DNA of 64,000 bases. It comes from an uncultured Candidatus Saccharibacteria bacterium (GTDB taxonomy: Bacteria; Patescibacteriota; Saccharimonadia; Saccharimonadales; Saccharimonadaceae). Below are positions 28,178 through 37,661 of this stretch, one piece after another (the stretch's first letter is position 1; each line of letters begins with the position of its first letter). Both the position numbers and the translations under genes were made by a program. The DNA lies in assembly GCA_938046775.1 (NCBI GenBank), contig CALIXB010000027.1, forward strand, positions 1-64,000. The letters are read 5' to 3'. The notes under the pieces are model-generated. The model searched no databases and was not told the origin of the DNA. It saw only the letters and a list, made by a program, of their open reading frames with translations.

Positions 28178-29233
28178 ATGGCAAAATCAGACAGTAAAAC
28201 AGTAAATTCAGAGAAGCCAAGTCAAGCATCAGGTAAAAAAGTTGATGACGGGAAATTAAAAGCGTTAGGTCTGGCGATGGATCAGATCACTAAACAGTTT
28301 GGCGACGGATCAATTATGAAACTTGGCGAGGCTCATAAGGTTGATGTTGAGGTAATTCCTTCAGGCGCTCTAAGTTTGGATTTAGCTTTGGGTGGCGGTT
28401 ATCCAAAGGGTCGCATCATTGAGATTTATGGCCCAGAAAGTTCGGGTAAGACAACGTTGACACTGCATGCCATTGCCGAAATTCAAAAGCAGGGCGGTAC
28501 GGCAGCGTTCATCGACGCTGAGCATGCGCTTGACCCGAGCTACGCCAAGCGGTTGGGCGTGGATACCGAAAACCTGCTGGTGTCGCAGCCAGACAACGGT
28601 GAGCAGGCGCTGGAAATTACCGAAACCTTGGTGCGCTCAAACGCGGTGGATCTCATCGTGGTGGATTCGGTGGCAGCATTGACACCGCAGGCAGAGATTG
28701 ACGGTGACATGGGCGATTCGCACATGGGTTTGCAGGCGCGGCTGATGAGCCAAGCACTGCGTAAATTGACTGGTATCATCAACAAGTCGAAAGCGACAGT
28801 GATTTTCATCAACCAGATTCGCATGAAGATTGGCGTGATGTTTGGCAATCCGGAGACGACGACGGGTGGTAACGCGTTGAAGTTTTACGCCTCGCAGCGG
28901 GTGGATATTCGCCGGATCGGGCAGATCAAGGTTGGCGACGATATCCTCGGTAACCGCACCAAGATCAAGGTGGTGAAAAATAAGATCGCGCCGCCATTCC
29001 GCATCGCTGAATTTGACATTATGTATAACGAAGGCATTTCTAAAACTGGCGACATTCTGGATTTGGCGGCTACGCACGGCATTGTTGAAAAATCTGGCGC
29101 CTTTTACAAATATAACGGCGAGACTATCGGTCAGGGCCGCGATAAAACCAAATTGTATCTGAAAGAAAACCCTGAGGTTCTGGCAGAAATTGATCAGAAG
29201 GTTCGCGACAAGGTCAAAGAAGCAGACAGCTGA
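28178..29233 (+). CDS. recA: Recombinase RecA
   Basis: Strand-exchange protein for recombination and repair. The 351-aa sequence contains Walker [12 protein letters not shown], Walker [11 protein letters not shown], the L2 region ([20 protein letters not shown]) and the usual C-terminal domain. AAGGAGGG precedes ATG 28178 with a longer leader from TATAAT near 28144-28149. Its stop overlaps the start of the next gene (TGATG). recX lies one gene downstream. Confidence 0.98.
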   Translation: MAKSDSKTVNSEKPSQASGKKVDDGKLKALGLAMDQITKQFGDGSIMKLGEAHKVDVEVIPSGALSLDLALGGGYPKGRIIEIYGPESSGKTTLTLHAIAEIQKQGGTAAFIDAEHALDPSYAKRLGVDTENLLVSQPDNGEQALEITETLVRSNAVDLIVVDSVAALTPQAEIDGDMGDSHMGLQARLMSQALRKLTGIINKSKATVIFINQIRMKIGVMFGNPETTTGGNALKFYASQRVDIRRIGQIKVGDDILGNRTKIKVVKNKIAPPFRIAEFDIMYNEGISKTGDILDLAATHGIVEKSGAFYKYNGETIGQGRDKTKLYLKENPEVLAEIDQKVRDKVKEADS

Positions 29234-29757
29234 TGCGCGCAGCAGAAACCGCATATCCAGTCGAAAAACATATGGCGTCAGTCAGTCTGGTCTTTGATGA
29301 TGAGCAAAACGCGTATCTTCGCGAGTTGTCAGAAACAATGAACCTTGACTTTGGTGAGTTTATCCCACACGTGACATTGATTAACGTGACTGAGCGGGAT
29401 ATGGCACGTCTCAAAGCAGCCGCTGCGGCGCTACCCGTCCTCGATAAGTTGGTGCTTGATGGAGTTAATTTCCTGCCAGATAAAGCGGGCAACTGTGTTT
29501 GGGTGGAGCTGCGCACGCAGAAAACTGCATGGATGGTTGAGGCGCGCCAGCAATTACTCGCGGCTCTGGATGGTATTCATCCGGGGCTGGATGTCGATGG
29601 CTTCCGCCCGCACATCACGCTTGGTTGCGTCGAGGCCGGTACGCTTGGCGATGTCGATATGAGCGCTATTCCGCGCCAACTGCCGGTTATTACTAAGCCG
29701 CGTGCCGCTGCTTGTTATAACGGCGTACATGGCAAAGTGGTTGAGGTAGTCGAATAG
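29233..29757 (+). CDS. 2H phosphoesterase (2'-5' RNA ligase-like)
   Basis: A 174-aa protein with the two HxT motifs of the 2H phosphoesterase superfamily, HVTLIN (about residues 45-50) and HITLGC (about 120-125). Such enzymes hydrolyse cyclic phosphodiesters or act on 2'-5' RNA links. Its composition is more GC-rich than its neighbours. It overlaps the recA stop, so it is in the recA transcript; a tie to DNA repair or competence is only inferred from position. Confidence 0.8.
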   Translation: MRAAETAYPVEKHMASVSLVFDDEQNAYLRELSETMNLDFGEFIPHVTLINVTERDMARLKAAAAALPVLDKLVLDGVNFLPDKAGNCVWVELRTQKTAWMVEARQQLLAALDGIHPGLDVDGFRPHITLGCVEAGTLGDVDMSAIPRQLPVITKPRAAACYNGVHGKVVEVVE

Positions 29758-29799
29758 TCCACCAGTAGCTACGTATAGTTTTAGTGCTATAATAGTTTT

Positions 29800-30453
29800 A
29801 TGAAAATCACCGATATTTCTCTTCAGGCTCGTGATAAAAATCGGGTAAATGTTAGTGTTGACGGGAAATATCGTTTTAGCTTGGACGTATTTCAGGTCGG
29901 CGAACTAGGTATTAAGATTGGTCGCGAATATACGGAAGAGGAAATTTCGAAACTAGAAGACGATAGCCAGTTTGGCAAGTTATATGCCAGGTCTATAGAA
30001 TACTGTTTAATGCGTCCGCGAGCCATCAAAGAAGTGCGCGATTACCTGCGTCGGAAAACGCTAGCCACTCGTCGACGTTCAGTGAAAACTGGAAAAATTA
30101 TTGAGCGTCCTGGAATAAAGCTGGAGATTACCGAGCGCGTCTTGGATCGTCTTATTGAGAAAAAATATTTGGACGATGAAAAATTTGCTCGATTTTGGTT
30201 TGAGCAGCGCTTCTTAAAGAAGGGCACTAGCATCCGTCGTTTACGATTAGAATTGGCGCACAAGGGTATTGATAGTAAGATTATCGATTTGCTAATTAAG
30301 GAGAATATCCGTTCTGATAGCGAAGAGTTGCAGAAGATTATATCTAAGAAACGCCACCGTTATAACGATGAGCAAAAATTTATGCAGTATTTAGCACGGC
30401 AGGGCTTTTCCTATGATGACATTAAAGAGGCTCTGGGTAAGTTTGCGAACTAG
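29800..30453 (+). CDS. recX: Regulatory protein RecX
   Basis: Modulator of RecA filaments. The 217-aa protein has the RecX repeats of three helices, visible in the SIEYCLMRPRAIKEVRDYL block, the KKYLDDEKFARFWFEQR block, and the end QYLARQGFSYDDIKEAL. TATAAT (29788-29793) ends 6 nt before the ATG, so it can be expressed separately from recA. Confidence 0.92.
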   Translation: MKITDISLQARDKNRVNVSVDGKYRFSLDVFQVGELGIKIGREYTEEEISKLEDDSQFGKLYARSIEYCLMRPRAIKEVRDYLRRKTLATRRRSVKTGKIIERPGIKLEITERVLDRLIEKKYLDDEKFARFWFEQRFLKKGTSIRRLRLELAHKGIDSKIIDLLIKENIRSDSEELQKIISKKRHRYNDEQKFMQYLARQGFSYDDIKEALGKFAN

Positions 30454-30456
30454 TCG

Positions 30457-31044
30457 TTAATTAATTTCTGTAGCTTCAGGCTGTGTGCGGGCTTGCTTGC
30501 GAAAAGGATTGTCGTAAGAGTTTATGTTTGGAGCAGGCGTCTTTTCAGCTATGTGTGATATTGTTGCTGATTTTACAATAATCCTATCGTCAGTTACTTT
30601 AACAATCTGCGAGCGGTGAATAAGCAATTCCGTATCGCCAAAACTTTTTAGTAGTGGTCGACGGACCCGCAATTGTTGGATAATAAAATTACCAGCGGCT
30701 AAGGTATAGCCAATGACTTTTCCGATTTTATGGTTTTTCTCGTCGGTAACTAATTTGTCTTTTAGTCTAAAATCTATATCGTAAATTTCTTTTATGGCAA
30801 TAACATCATCAACGCCAATAATTTCATCAGTTGAATCAATAATCATACCTAGTGGCCCAATTTCTCTGATATCATTAACACTAAGTAAGCTTGGGTATTG
30901 ATCTAAGAGGCGGCCCTCAAGCTCATAGGCAATTACAGATAAGTTCTTTGGATTGATAATTTCTCGTGAAGTTCGCGCTAATTCCGAGCCAGTCTGTAGG
31001 CTCATGACAGGAGTGTTTAGAAAGCGGTCCGCAGAAATAAGCAT
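30457..31044 (-). CDS. PRC-barrel domain protein
   Basis: A 195-aa protein with one or two PRC-barrel-like domains (about residues 25-85 and 95-160; the second opens KDKLVTDEKNHKIGKVIGY). PRC barrels bind proteins or RNA in varied settings such as ribosome maturation, so no role is assigned. It ends the minus-strand pilus gene run, but has its own promoter: TATACT (minus, 31056-31051) ends 6 nt before the ATG. Its stop lies 3 nt from the convergent recX stop. Confidence 0.75.
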   Translation of the reverse strand: MLISADRFLNTPVMSLQTGSELARTSREIINPKNLSVIAYELEGRLLDQYPSLLSVNDIREIGPLGMIIDSTDEIIGVDDVIAIKEIYDIDFRLKDKLVTDEKNHKIGKVIGYTLAAGNFIIQQLRVRRPLLKSFGDTELLIHRSQIVKVTDDRIIVKSATISHIAEKTPAPNINSYDNPFRKQARTQPEATEIN

Positions 31045-31068
31045 AATCTTAGTATATATGGTTATATT

Positions 31069-31353
31069 TTATTCAGCAAATGGATTAGATCGTCCGGCGG
31101 GCAAAGTTAGTGAATCGTTACCGGAAGTTGAAGTGCGAAAATCCTTTATTATCTTCATGGTTTTTTTATCAAATGTCGCTGATGAAACTGGGGCTGGCTC
31201 GCTAGATATTGAAAGGAGACCGCTTAAGAGAAATATAGCAATTGACAGTCCTCCGATGACGGCTATGCTGTAGATCATAACATGAAATCGCCACAGAAAC
31301 TTTGATAGAGGCTTTATAATTGGTTCAAGCTGCTCTGATATCGATGGTTTCAT
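31069..31353 (-). CDS. Small membrane protein of the pilus operon
   Basis: A 94-aa protein with one membrane segment (about residues 27-48) and a short external tail ending GRSNPFAE. It follows pilO with a 4-nt overlap. Position and topology suggest a PilP-like accessory or a small alignment-complex part, but no sequence match is visible. Confidence 0.65.
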   Translation of the reverse strand: MKPSISEQLEPIIKPLSKFLWRFHVMIYSIAVIGGLSIAIFLLSGLLSISSEPAPVSSATFDKKTMKIIKDFRTSTSGNDSLTLPAGRSNPFAE

Positions 31354-31943
31354 CTTGTATACACCTTTACTTCAAATTCTTGGACTGATACCTCGCGACT
31401 GTCTGGCGCTCTGGAAATCGCAACGCCTGATAGTTGCATACGAGTAACGTTTTTCTCAATCAAATTAAGGAAATGCAGAAAACGTACGTAGTCAATTTTT
31501 TCACCTAGCTGAATAGATACAAAGGTGCTTTTAATGCCAGCTGGTCCAGTATTTGTTTTCTTTTTTGCGGCTGGAGATTGGGCTGAATTTTTTGAATCGC
31601 TCTGGAAAGTAAACGAGCGAATTGGAATGCCTGCACGGTCGGCATAGGTTGATAAATCTTGTACAATTTGATTTTGATATTGGTACATCTTTGACTCGGA
31701 AACTATATTTTTAGCTTTTTTCGCAATGTCAGAGTTTTTGTCGAGCTGATCTTTTAGGACGAGTAGATTCTGTATTTTCGAGTCAATAGCTACCGCTTCG
31801 TTTTGCATTTTTCCGACATCTTCTGATGCTTTACTGAGGAATGAGTAGGCAAAAGTTACAGCGCCAATCATTGCGGCCAGAATAACAATGAGCAGTAATG
31901 TCATAACAATACGCATGATGCTGGCATTTAATACTTTTTTCAT
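31350..31943 (-). CDS. pilO: PilO-like inner-membrane pilus assembly protein
   Basis: A 197-aa bitopic protein: one N-terminal membrane segment (about residues 11-33), a coiled coil (about 38-85) and a C-terminal ferredoxin-like external domain. This is the layout of PilO of the type IV pilus alignment complex. It sits in the order pilM-pilN-pilO with 4-nt overlaps on both sides. The name is based on order and topology more than on sequence identity. Confidence 0.75.
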   Translation of the reverse strand: MKKVLNASIMRIVMTLLLIVILAAMIGAVTFAYSFLSKASEDVGKMQNEAVAIDSKIQNLLVLKDQLDKNSDIAKKAKNIVSESKMYQYQNQIVQDLSTYADRAGIPIRSFTFQSDSKNSAQSPAAKKKTNTGPAGIKSTFVSIQLGEKIDYVRFLHFLNLIEKNVTRMQLSGVAISRAPDSREVSVQEFEVKVYTR

Positions 31944-32509
31944 TGCTTTAACACCTCCGGCTTCGGCGTAACACTAATCGTTATTACGACTGGGTAGTCT
32001 GAGGACTTTTCTGCTTTTCCGTCACTATATACTATGCTTTCTAGGTGGACATCTTTAAAAATTTCTGATTTCTCTAGGCTTGTTTTTAGTCGGATAGAGT
32101 CATCTTTAGTTTTTCCAAGTGCGATTAACGATATTGGTTTGTCTAGAGCGGAGGTATCCAGGGTTAGTGATTCTAAAACTATGCCAGACGGAATGTGTTG
32201 GGCAATTTTAGGAATAATTGATGAGTAGTGAGCCTCGCTGCCAATAATAGCTTTGGCGTCAGCTAGGTCTTTTATAAATCCATCAACGTCTTTTTGAGTT
32301 GATTGGTGTTGAGCTAGTTTGGCGTTTCCTTCGTTAATATTGTTTTGGGCTGCTGTTTTACTATTTTCTAGGAATAGATAAAAACCGCCAATTGTCAAGA
32401 ATAACAAGCCGGCAAATACCAATGATATTATGCAATATCGCCTTAGTATTATATTGACCCGTCCGGCTCTGATCTGCTTTTTTTCTTGAGGAGGCAGAAG
32501 ATTAATCAT
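31940..32509 (-). CDS. pilN: PilN-like pilus assembly protein
   Basis: A 189-aa bitopic protein whose first residues MINLLPPQEK match the conserved PilN N-terminal motif (INLLP) that binds PilM. A membrane segment (about residues 30-50), a short coiled coil and an external ferredoxin-like domain follow. It overlaps pilM by 8 nt and pilO by 4 nt. Confidence 0.88.
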   Translation of the reverse strand: MINLLPPQEKKQIRAGRVNIILRRYCIISLVFAGLLFLTIGGFYLFLENSKTAAQNNINEGNAKLAQHQSTQKDVDGFIKDLADAKAIIGSEAHYSSIIPKIAQHIPSGIVLESLTLDTSALDKPISLIALGKTKDDSIRLKTSLEKSEIFKDVHLESIVYSDGKAEKSSDYPVVITISVTPKPEVLKQ

Positions 32510-33554
32510 AAATATCCTCCTGTCGAATAAGCGCTAGTCCTGCGACGGGCGAAAGCTGGGATCTCAATTGTTTGGCTGGCTGCTCGAGATTGCCGAAATT
32601 TAATAACTGCCACGGACTAGCTACGCGGGCTGGCATTAATAGCTCATTGGTGAAAAATTCTCCAATTCCTGGCACGTTTCCGCCACCACCAACGATAAGT
32701 ATCTGCTCAATTTTTCTCTCATCCGGGAATCGGTCGGTGTAGTATCGCATAACGCGTTTAATCTCGTTAGTCATTTTATGCAGACTTGGCTGCAGAGCTC
32801 CGGTAATGCGAGCTTGCCTTGGTCCAGGATTAAGTCCGTTTAGGACTTTAAATTGATGAGCAGTTTCAATTGGTACATTCATTTTCTTAGCTAGGTTCAG
32901 GGTCAGCGTGTAACCACCCACGTTAGACCCTCCAGTCACGCGGATATCAGAGTCTAAAATAGCTATGTCAGTAGCTGATGTGCCGATATCAACGATAACT
33001 GTTGGTAGCATGCCTTCTTCGGTTTTCTTTAAGAGTCTTGATATTGCATTAACATTTGGCTCGATAGCTGCAACCTCTAGTCCACATCGCTGCGCAGCAT
33101 CCAACATGTTGTCAATCATCTTTTTTGGAGCGGCGCACATTAGTACGCTAAGTTCATCTTTTGATCGATTGATAATTCTATAATCTACATAAAGTGAGTC
33201 AAGTGGGGCTGGAATATACTGTTCAACCTCCAGGTTTACTGCACTAAGGATATTAGCTTCTTCTTTTATGGGCAGGGTGAATGTCCGCGAAAATGTTCGG
33301 CTGGTTGGAATGCCAATAGCTACGCGATTACTATCGATCTGTCCAACAATGTTATTCTTTAATAGCTCTTTTATATTTTGAGCTAGGTATTCAACGTTAT
33401 CATTAGAATTGCCATCATTTTGCTGGGAGTCAAGGTTAATTGAGCCATAGCCATGAACCAGCATACGAGTTTTGTCAATTGACATAATTTTAATACTCGT
33501 TCTACTGATATCTAAGCCGATTATTGGTTTTTTTCTATAAAATATACTCGACAC
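32502..33554 (-). CDS. pilM: Type IV pilus assembly protein PilM
   Basis: Cytoplasmic actin-like ATPase (350 aa) that links the PilN/PilO membrane complex to the pilus motor. The opening KPIIGLDISRTSIKIM, the phosphate motif VDIGTSATDIAIL and IEQILIVGGGGNVPGI are typical. It starts with GTG at 33554 with GGTGGGAAG upstream, and a TATAAT box lies in the 52-nt gap to pilC, so pilM-N-O probably has its own promoter. Confidence 0.92.
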   Translation of the reverse strand: MSSIFYRKKPIIGLDISRTSIKIMSIDKTRMLVHGYGSINLDSQQNDGNSNDNVEYLAQNIKELLKNNIVGQIDSNRVAIGIPTSRTFSRTFTLPIKEEANILSAVNLEVEQYIPAPLDSLYVDYRIINRSKDELSVLMCAAPKKMIDNMLDAAQRCGLEVAAIEPNVNAISRLLKKTEEGMLPTVIVDIGTSATDIAILDSDIRVTGGSNVGGYTLTLNLAKKMNVPIETAHQFKVLNGLNPGPRQARITGALQPSLHKMTNEIKRVMRYYTDRFPDERKIEQILIVGGGGNVPGIGEFFTNELLMPARVASPWQLLNFGNLEQPAKQLRSQLSPVAGLALIRQEDIYD

Positions 33555-33606
33555 TTTCTTCTTCCCACCTATATACCGGTATTATAGCATAAGCTTTTTT
33601 GAAAAA

Positions 33607-34833
33607 CTATCCCTTAACTTGTCCCGCCATGCTGGTAATTGGCCCCATCACGCTGACTGCCACCAAAGCAATCACGCCACCCATTGCCACAATCATCACT
33701 GGCTCGATAATGGAACTGACTCCGTCAATCGCAGTGTCAACTTCTTCTTCGTAAAAGTCGGCAACCTTAATAAGCACTTTGTCTGTTTGTCCAGTCTCTT
33801 CACCGACAGATAGCATCTGAGCAACAATTGGTGGATACAAATCATCCCTCTCGGCGATAATCCTCGACAAGACTTCACCATTTTGGACGCGCTTGGTGGC
33901 TTCCTTCAAGGATTCTTCGTAGACAACGTTGCCAACTGCGCGGGAGGTGACATCTAGAGCCTCTAGTACGGCTACGCCGGCGCCAATGAGAGCGGAGAAG
34001 GTTCTTGTGAACCTTGCAATTGCTACTTTTCTAACGATTGCCCCAACCGCAGGAACCTTAATGATGATGTGGTGGAATTTAACGCGTCCCTTTGGGGTTT
34101 TAATGTAGCGAATTAGTGCCCAAATTCCGCCGATGAATGCCGGGACAATCAAATACCAGAATGACACCATAAAGTCACTAATGCCGAGCATGATTTCAGT
34201 GAGCAGCGGCAGCTTAGCATCTGGCCCACCCATGTCTTTAATAGTCTTACCAATAACTGGAATAATAAAGGTCATCAAAATAAAAAATGCAATGATGGTT
34301 ATCGCCAAAAGAACGATTGGGTATGTCATGGCCCCTTTAATCTTTTTCTTCATGGATGAGTTTTTTTCTTGTTGCAAGGCTAGTCGTTTCAAAATGTCGT
34401 CCAGAATACCTCCGGTTTCACCAGCGGCGACCATATTGACGTAGATGTCATTGAAGGTTTCTGGATGTTTCCCTAGAGCATCGGCAAATGACATACCACC
34501 TTCGATGTCTTTAATGACAGCATTAATTGTTTCTCGGAAGCCAGCGCTCTCAGCGTGCTTAGCCATTGAATTTAGCGAACGAAGAATCGGCACGCCAGCT
34601 GAAACCATGGCGCTTAATTGACGAGTGAACATCACCAACTCGTCAGTTTTGGCGCCTTTCTTTTTTTTGCCAAACGAAAAACCGCCAGATTTTTTTGCGC
34701 TCTTTTCTTCGATTTTTATCAATTGCCCGCGTGATTTTAAAGTGTTGATGGCTGATAATTTATCAGCCGCCTCTATTGTTGAGGAGACAGTTTCTTTTTT
34801 CTTATTGACAAGTAAATATTCAAAAACTGGCAT
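33607..34833 (-). CDS. pilC: Type II/IV secretion inner-membrane platform protein PilC
   Basis: Inner-membrane platform for pilus assembly, 408 aa. Two GspF-type domains are visible: one from LVMFTRQLSAMVSAGVPIL, a second from FTRTFSALIGAGVAVLEAL, each followed by membrane helices, with a helix at the C terminus (MIVAMGGVIALVAVSVMGP). The gene follows pilB with a 4-nt gap and a GGGAGTAG ribosome-binding site. Confidence 0.94.
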   Translation of the reverse strand: MPVFEYLLVNKKKETVSSTIEAADKLSAINTLKSRGQLIKIEEKSAKKSGGFSFGKKKKGAKTDELVMFTRQLSAMVSAGVPILRSLNSMAKHAESAGFRETINAVIKDIEGGMSFADALGKHPETFNDIYVNMVAAGETGGILDDILKRLALQQEKNSSMKKKIKGAMTYPIVLLAITIIAFFILMTFIIPVIGKTIKDMGGPDAKLPLLTEIMLGISDFMVSFWYLIVPAFIGGIWALIRYIKTPKGRVKFHHIIIKVPAVGAIVRKVAIARFTRTFSALIGAGVAVLEALDVTSRAVGNVVYEESLKEATKRVQNGEVLSRIIAERDDLYPPIVAQMLSVGEETGQTDKVLIKVADFYEEEVDTAIDGVSSIIEPVMIVAMGGVIALVAVSVMGPITSMAGQVKG

Positions 34834-34837
34834 GATG

Positions 34838-36616
34838 CTACTCCCTTGTTGCTCTCAATACTTCTTCAGTTGTTGTGATTCCGCGCAGCGATTTAATGAG
34901 GCCATCCATCTGCATAGTTACCATGCCTTCAGAAATTGCTTGATCCTGGATGTCGTTACTGGTGGCATTGGCGGTAATCATTTTTTGAATAGGGATAGAA
35001 ATGCCGAGAACCTCGTAAATACCAACACGTCCCTTAAAGCCATTATGTCCACATTCGTCACAGCCTTCAGGGTTTGGCTTCCATAGCCGGGCGATTGTTT
35101 GCTCGGTTGAGCCCATTGGTGTGTCGCCACCGATTTTATCGTCAAAAGCCTGCTGCTCTAGTCCGTGAATTTTTTTAATTGATTTGGTGTCGATATTAAA
35201 CATCTCAGTTATGTACTTCAATTCTTCTTGGTTTGGTGTATATTCCTGACGGCAGTTCATGCAGAGCCTTCGTACTAATCGCTGACCAATCACCGCCTTG
35301 ACCGTCGAAGCGATCAAGAAGGGTTCAATCCCCATGTCCAGTAAACGCGGCAAGCAAGTTGCGGCGTTGTTGGTGTGAAGGGTCGAGAACACCAAGTGTC
35401 CAGTCAGCGCCGCCTGTACGCCCAAGTTGGCAGTTTCACCGTCACGGATTTCTCCAACCATGATGATGTTTGGGTCTTGGCGAAGCAATGCGCGCAGTCC
35501 TGAAGCAAAGGTCATGCCGGCTTTGGCGTTGGTCTGAGTTTGGTTGACACCAGGGATTTTGTATTCAACCGGGTCTTCAATTGTCGAAATATTAACATCT
35601 GGCGTATTAAGCTCCGACAACACACTAAACAGAGAAGTCGACTTTCCTGAGCCAGTCGGCCCGGTTACCAAAATCATACCGTTTGGTTGCGCCATGGCGT
35701 CTTTTACAGTAGCAAGCGACAGCCCCCAGTAGCCAAGTTTGTCGAGCGAAATTGCCTGGTTCGATTCGTCCAGAATACGCATCACCACTTTCTCGCCATC
35801 GGTGATTGGTAATGTTGAAACACGAAAGGCATATTGTTTTGAAGAAAGTTTTATCTTAAAGCGTCCGTCTTGAGGTACGCGGCGTTCGTCAATTTTTAGA
35901 TTAGATAGGATTTTTATGCGACTGACCAAGGCTCCGTGGACGTTACGTGGCAGCTTGTTAACTTCTTTTAGGACGCCATCAATTCGGTAGCGGACTTGGA
36001 CGTAATCTTCGCGCGGCTCAATATGGATATCAGAGGCGTTGGATTTAATGGCGTATTCTAGCAGTAGGTTAACAGTTTGGGCAATTGGTGAGTTTTCCGC
36101 AAAATCGTCCTGACTAATATTTTGATCGTCAGCCGAAGCATCTTTTTGTACGGCAATAACTTCGTCTAGCTCAGCATCGATATTTCCTCGATAGTTGTCT
36201 AAGCACTCTAAGATATTGCTTCTTGTAGCCAGAAAAACTTTAGTATTGTAGCCAATTTCTTTTTGGATGAAGTTTAGTGCTTGAACGTCGTCTGGGTCCT
36301 CCATGGCCAGAGACAGACTCTCATCATCATTTTTTTCGAAGAGTACAACATTATACTGGCGTGCAATATGTTCAGGAATCCGCTTTAATACTTCTTCGGG
36401 AATATCTTTTGGTTCTATTCTAACGAAAGGCACGCCGATATAGTCGCTAATTAGCTTTGTCAGGTCCTCTTCGGATAGAATTTTTTGTTCAATAATGGCT
36501 TCTTGTAGTGTTTGTTTTGATCGTTCAGCGAGCAGCTTTAAATCGGCAAGCTGCGATTCATCGATAGTCCCACCTTCTTTCAGAATGCTTTCAATTGTTT
36601 GATCTGAAATGCGCAT
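34838..36616 (-). CDS. pilB: Type IV pilus assembly ATPase PilB
   Basis: Hexameric motor for pilus extension, about 592 aa. It has the N-terminal MshEN/T2SSE-type region, Walker A GPTGSGKSTSL, the Asp box and Walker B with MVGEIRDGETA, the His box STLHTNNAA and the zinc-binding Cys pairs CMNC and CDEC. I start at MRISDQTIE (36616) rather than the longer frame from 36706, because TACAAT (minus, 36635-36630) lies between. The tsaE promoter is divergent in the same 60-nt gap. No PilT retraction ATPase or PilD peptidase is in the window. Confidence 0.95.
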   Translation of the reverse strand: MRISDQTIESILKEGGTIDESQLADLKLLAERSKQTLQEAIIEQKILSEEDLTKLISDYIGVPFVRIEPKDIPEEVLKRIPEHIARQYNVVLFEKNDDESLSLAMEDPDDVQALNFIQKEIGYNTKVFLATRSNILECLDNYRGNIDAELDEVIAVQKDASADDQNISQDDFAENSPIAQTVNLLLEYAIKSNASDIHIEPREDYVQVRYRIDGVLKEVNKLPRNVHGALVSRIKILSNLKIDERRVPQDGRFKIKLSSKQYAFRVSTLPITDGEKVVMRILDESNQAISLDKLGYWGLSLATVKDAMAQPNGMILVTGPTGSGKSTSLFSVLSELNTPDVNISTIEDPVEYKIPGVNQTQTNAKAGMTFASGLRALLRQDPNIIMVGEIRDGETANLGVQAALTGHLVFSTLHTNNAATCLPRLLDMGIEPFLIASTVKAVIGQRLVRRLCMNCRQEYTPNQEELKYITEMFNIDTKSIKKIHGLEQQAFDDKIGGDTPMGSTEQTIARLWKPNPEGCDECGHNGFKGRVGIYEVLGISIPIQKMITANATSNDIQDQAISEGMVTMQMDGLIKSLRGITTTEEVLRATRE

Positions 36617-36676
36617 AATTCTTATGATTATTGTACTACCGTCGCTAAAAAAAAGCCAGCATAGTATAATAGAAGG

Positions 36677-37135
36677 GTGAAAATTGATAGCGACGAGAAG
36701 ATGCAACGATTAGGTGTGGCAATTGGCCAGTCGGTTTCTGGTGGTGAAGTGCTGGAATTGGTTGGTGATATTGGCGCGGGGAAGACGACGCTGACAAAGG
36801 GAATTGCTAAGGCTTTAGATATCAATGAGCCTGTCCAGAGCCCAACTTTTACGATTTCTCGAGTATATGATTCACCGAGGGGGCTGCGTTTGGCGCACTA
36901 TGATTTTTATCGATTAGGTGAAGCTGGCATTATGGGCGATGAGATTCGCGAAGCTGTAGACAATAATTCGGTGGTGGTCGTTGAGTGGGCGGGCGCAGTT
37001 GATGGTGACTTGCCGGAAGACCGTTTGGCGATAAAAATTATAGCGACTAGCGAGGAAGAGCGGCTAGTGGAATTTCATCCCGGCGGTAAAAAGTCGGCTG
37101 AACTTTGGCAGAAGATAAAGGAGGATTTGGCGTGA
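36677..37135 (+). CDS. tsaE: tRNA threonylcarbamoyladenosine biosynthesis ATPase TsaE
   Basis: P-loop ATPase (152 aa) that works with TsaB and TsaD to make t6A37 in ANN-decoding tRNAs. Walker A GDIGAGKTTLTKG, then the SPTFTISRVY motif and HYDFYRL are family hallmarks. GTG start at 36677, 6 nt after TATAAT (36665-36670). The stop overlaps the tsaB start (GTGA). Confidence 0.94.
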   Translation: MKIDSDEKMQRLGVAIGQSVSGGEVLELVGDIGAGKTTLTKGIAKALDINEPVQSPTFTISRVYDSPRGLRLAHYDFYRLGEAGIMGDEIREAVDNNSVVVVEWAGAVDGDLPEDRLAIKIIATSEEERLVEFHPGGKKSAELWQKIKEDLA

Positions 37136-37506
37136 TAATTTTATTAGATACCTCGACGGCAAATTGTTTTTTAACGTTGGTTGATGATGAGGTTCGGCAG
37201 GATTTTGAGTGGCAAGCGGGGCGGACGTTGGCGCGTGGCTTATTGAAATTTTTGGAAGAAAAAACCGGCGATTTGCACGATATCAGTGGTATCGGCGTAA
37301 TGAAGGGGCCGGGTAGTTTTACTGGGCTAAGGATTGGGCTGACGGTTGCCAATGCCCTGGCGGATAGCCTGAGTGTGCCTATTGTCGGTGCAACGGGTGA
37401 AGATTGGCGGAAGATAGTGCTTAAAAAACTGCGTGCTGGTGAAAATGAGAAAATCGTTATGCCAGAGTATGGCGCTGCCGCTCATATTACCGCGCCGCGA
37501 AAATGA
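37132..37506 (+). CDS. tsaB: TsaB, short form (t6A synthesis scaffold)
   Basis: Partner of TsaD in t6A synthesis. It has the opening ILLDTSTANCFLTLV and the block GIGVMKGPGSFTGLRIGLTVAN typical of TsaB. At about 124 aa it has only the first of the two ASKHA-like lobes (E. coli TsaB is about 230 aa), a shortening also expected in reduced genomes. Start GTG 37132 overlaps the tsaE stop. TsaD is not in the window. Confidence 0.85.
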   Translation: MIILLDTSTANCFLTLVDDEVRQDFEWQAGRTLARGLLKFLEEKTGDLHDISGIGVMKGPGSFTGLRIGLTVANALADSLSVPIVGATGEDWRKIVLKKLRAGENEKIVMPEYGAAAHITAPRK

Positions 37507-37536
37507 TTTTTCAGTGCCAAAATCTCCAAAACCGTG

Positions 37537-37637
37537 TATAATTAAATTACGGCGTTTTGTAAGTTCTGATTCGCCAGATTTAGATAGTTTGAAATTGATT
37601 AGCTGTTGATATATTTCCTTGAGGCGAACACTCAAGG
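37537..37637 (+). promoter_or_regulatory. rny promoter and leader with hairpin
   Basis: TATAAT at 37537-37542 would start a leader of about 110 nt ahead of the RNase Y gene. The leader contains a 7-bp hairpin, CCTTGAG-N7-CTCAAGG (37617-37637), ending about 11 nt before GGAAAGG. Long leaders are unusual in this window. Confidence 0.55.
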
Positions 37638-37661
37638 GCGGCTGATCGGAAAGGAATGATA

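Noticed and set aside
34625..35086. Plus-strand ORF over pilC/pilB and similar antisense frames throughout
   Set aside because: These mirror well-supported coding genes on the other strand and show no motif or promoter of their own.
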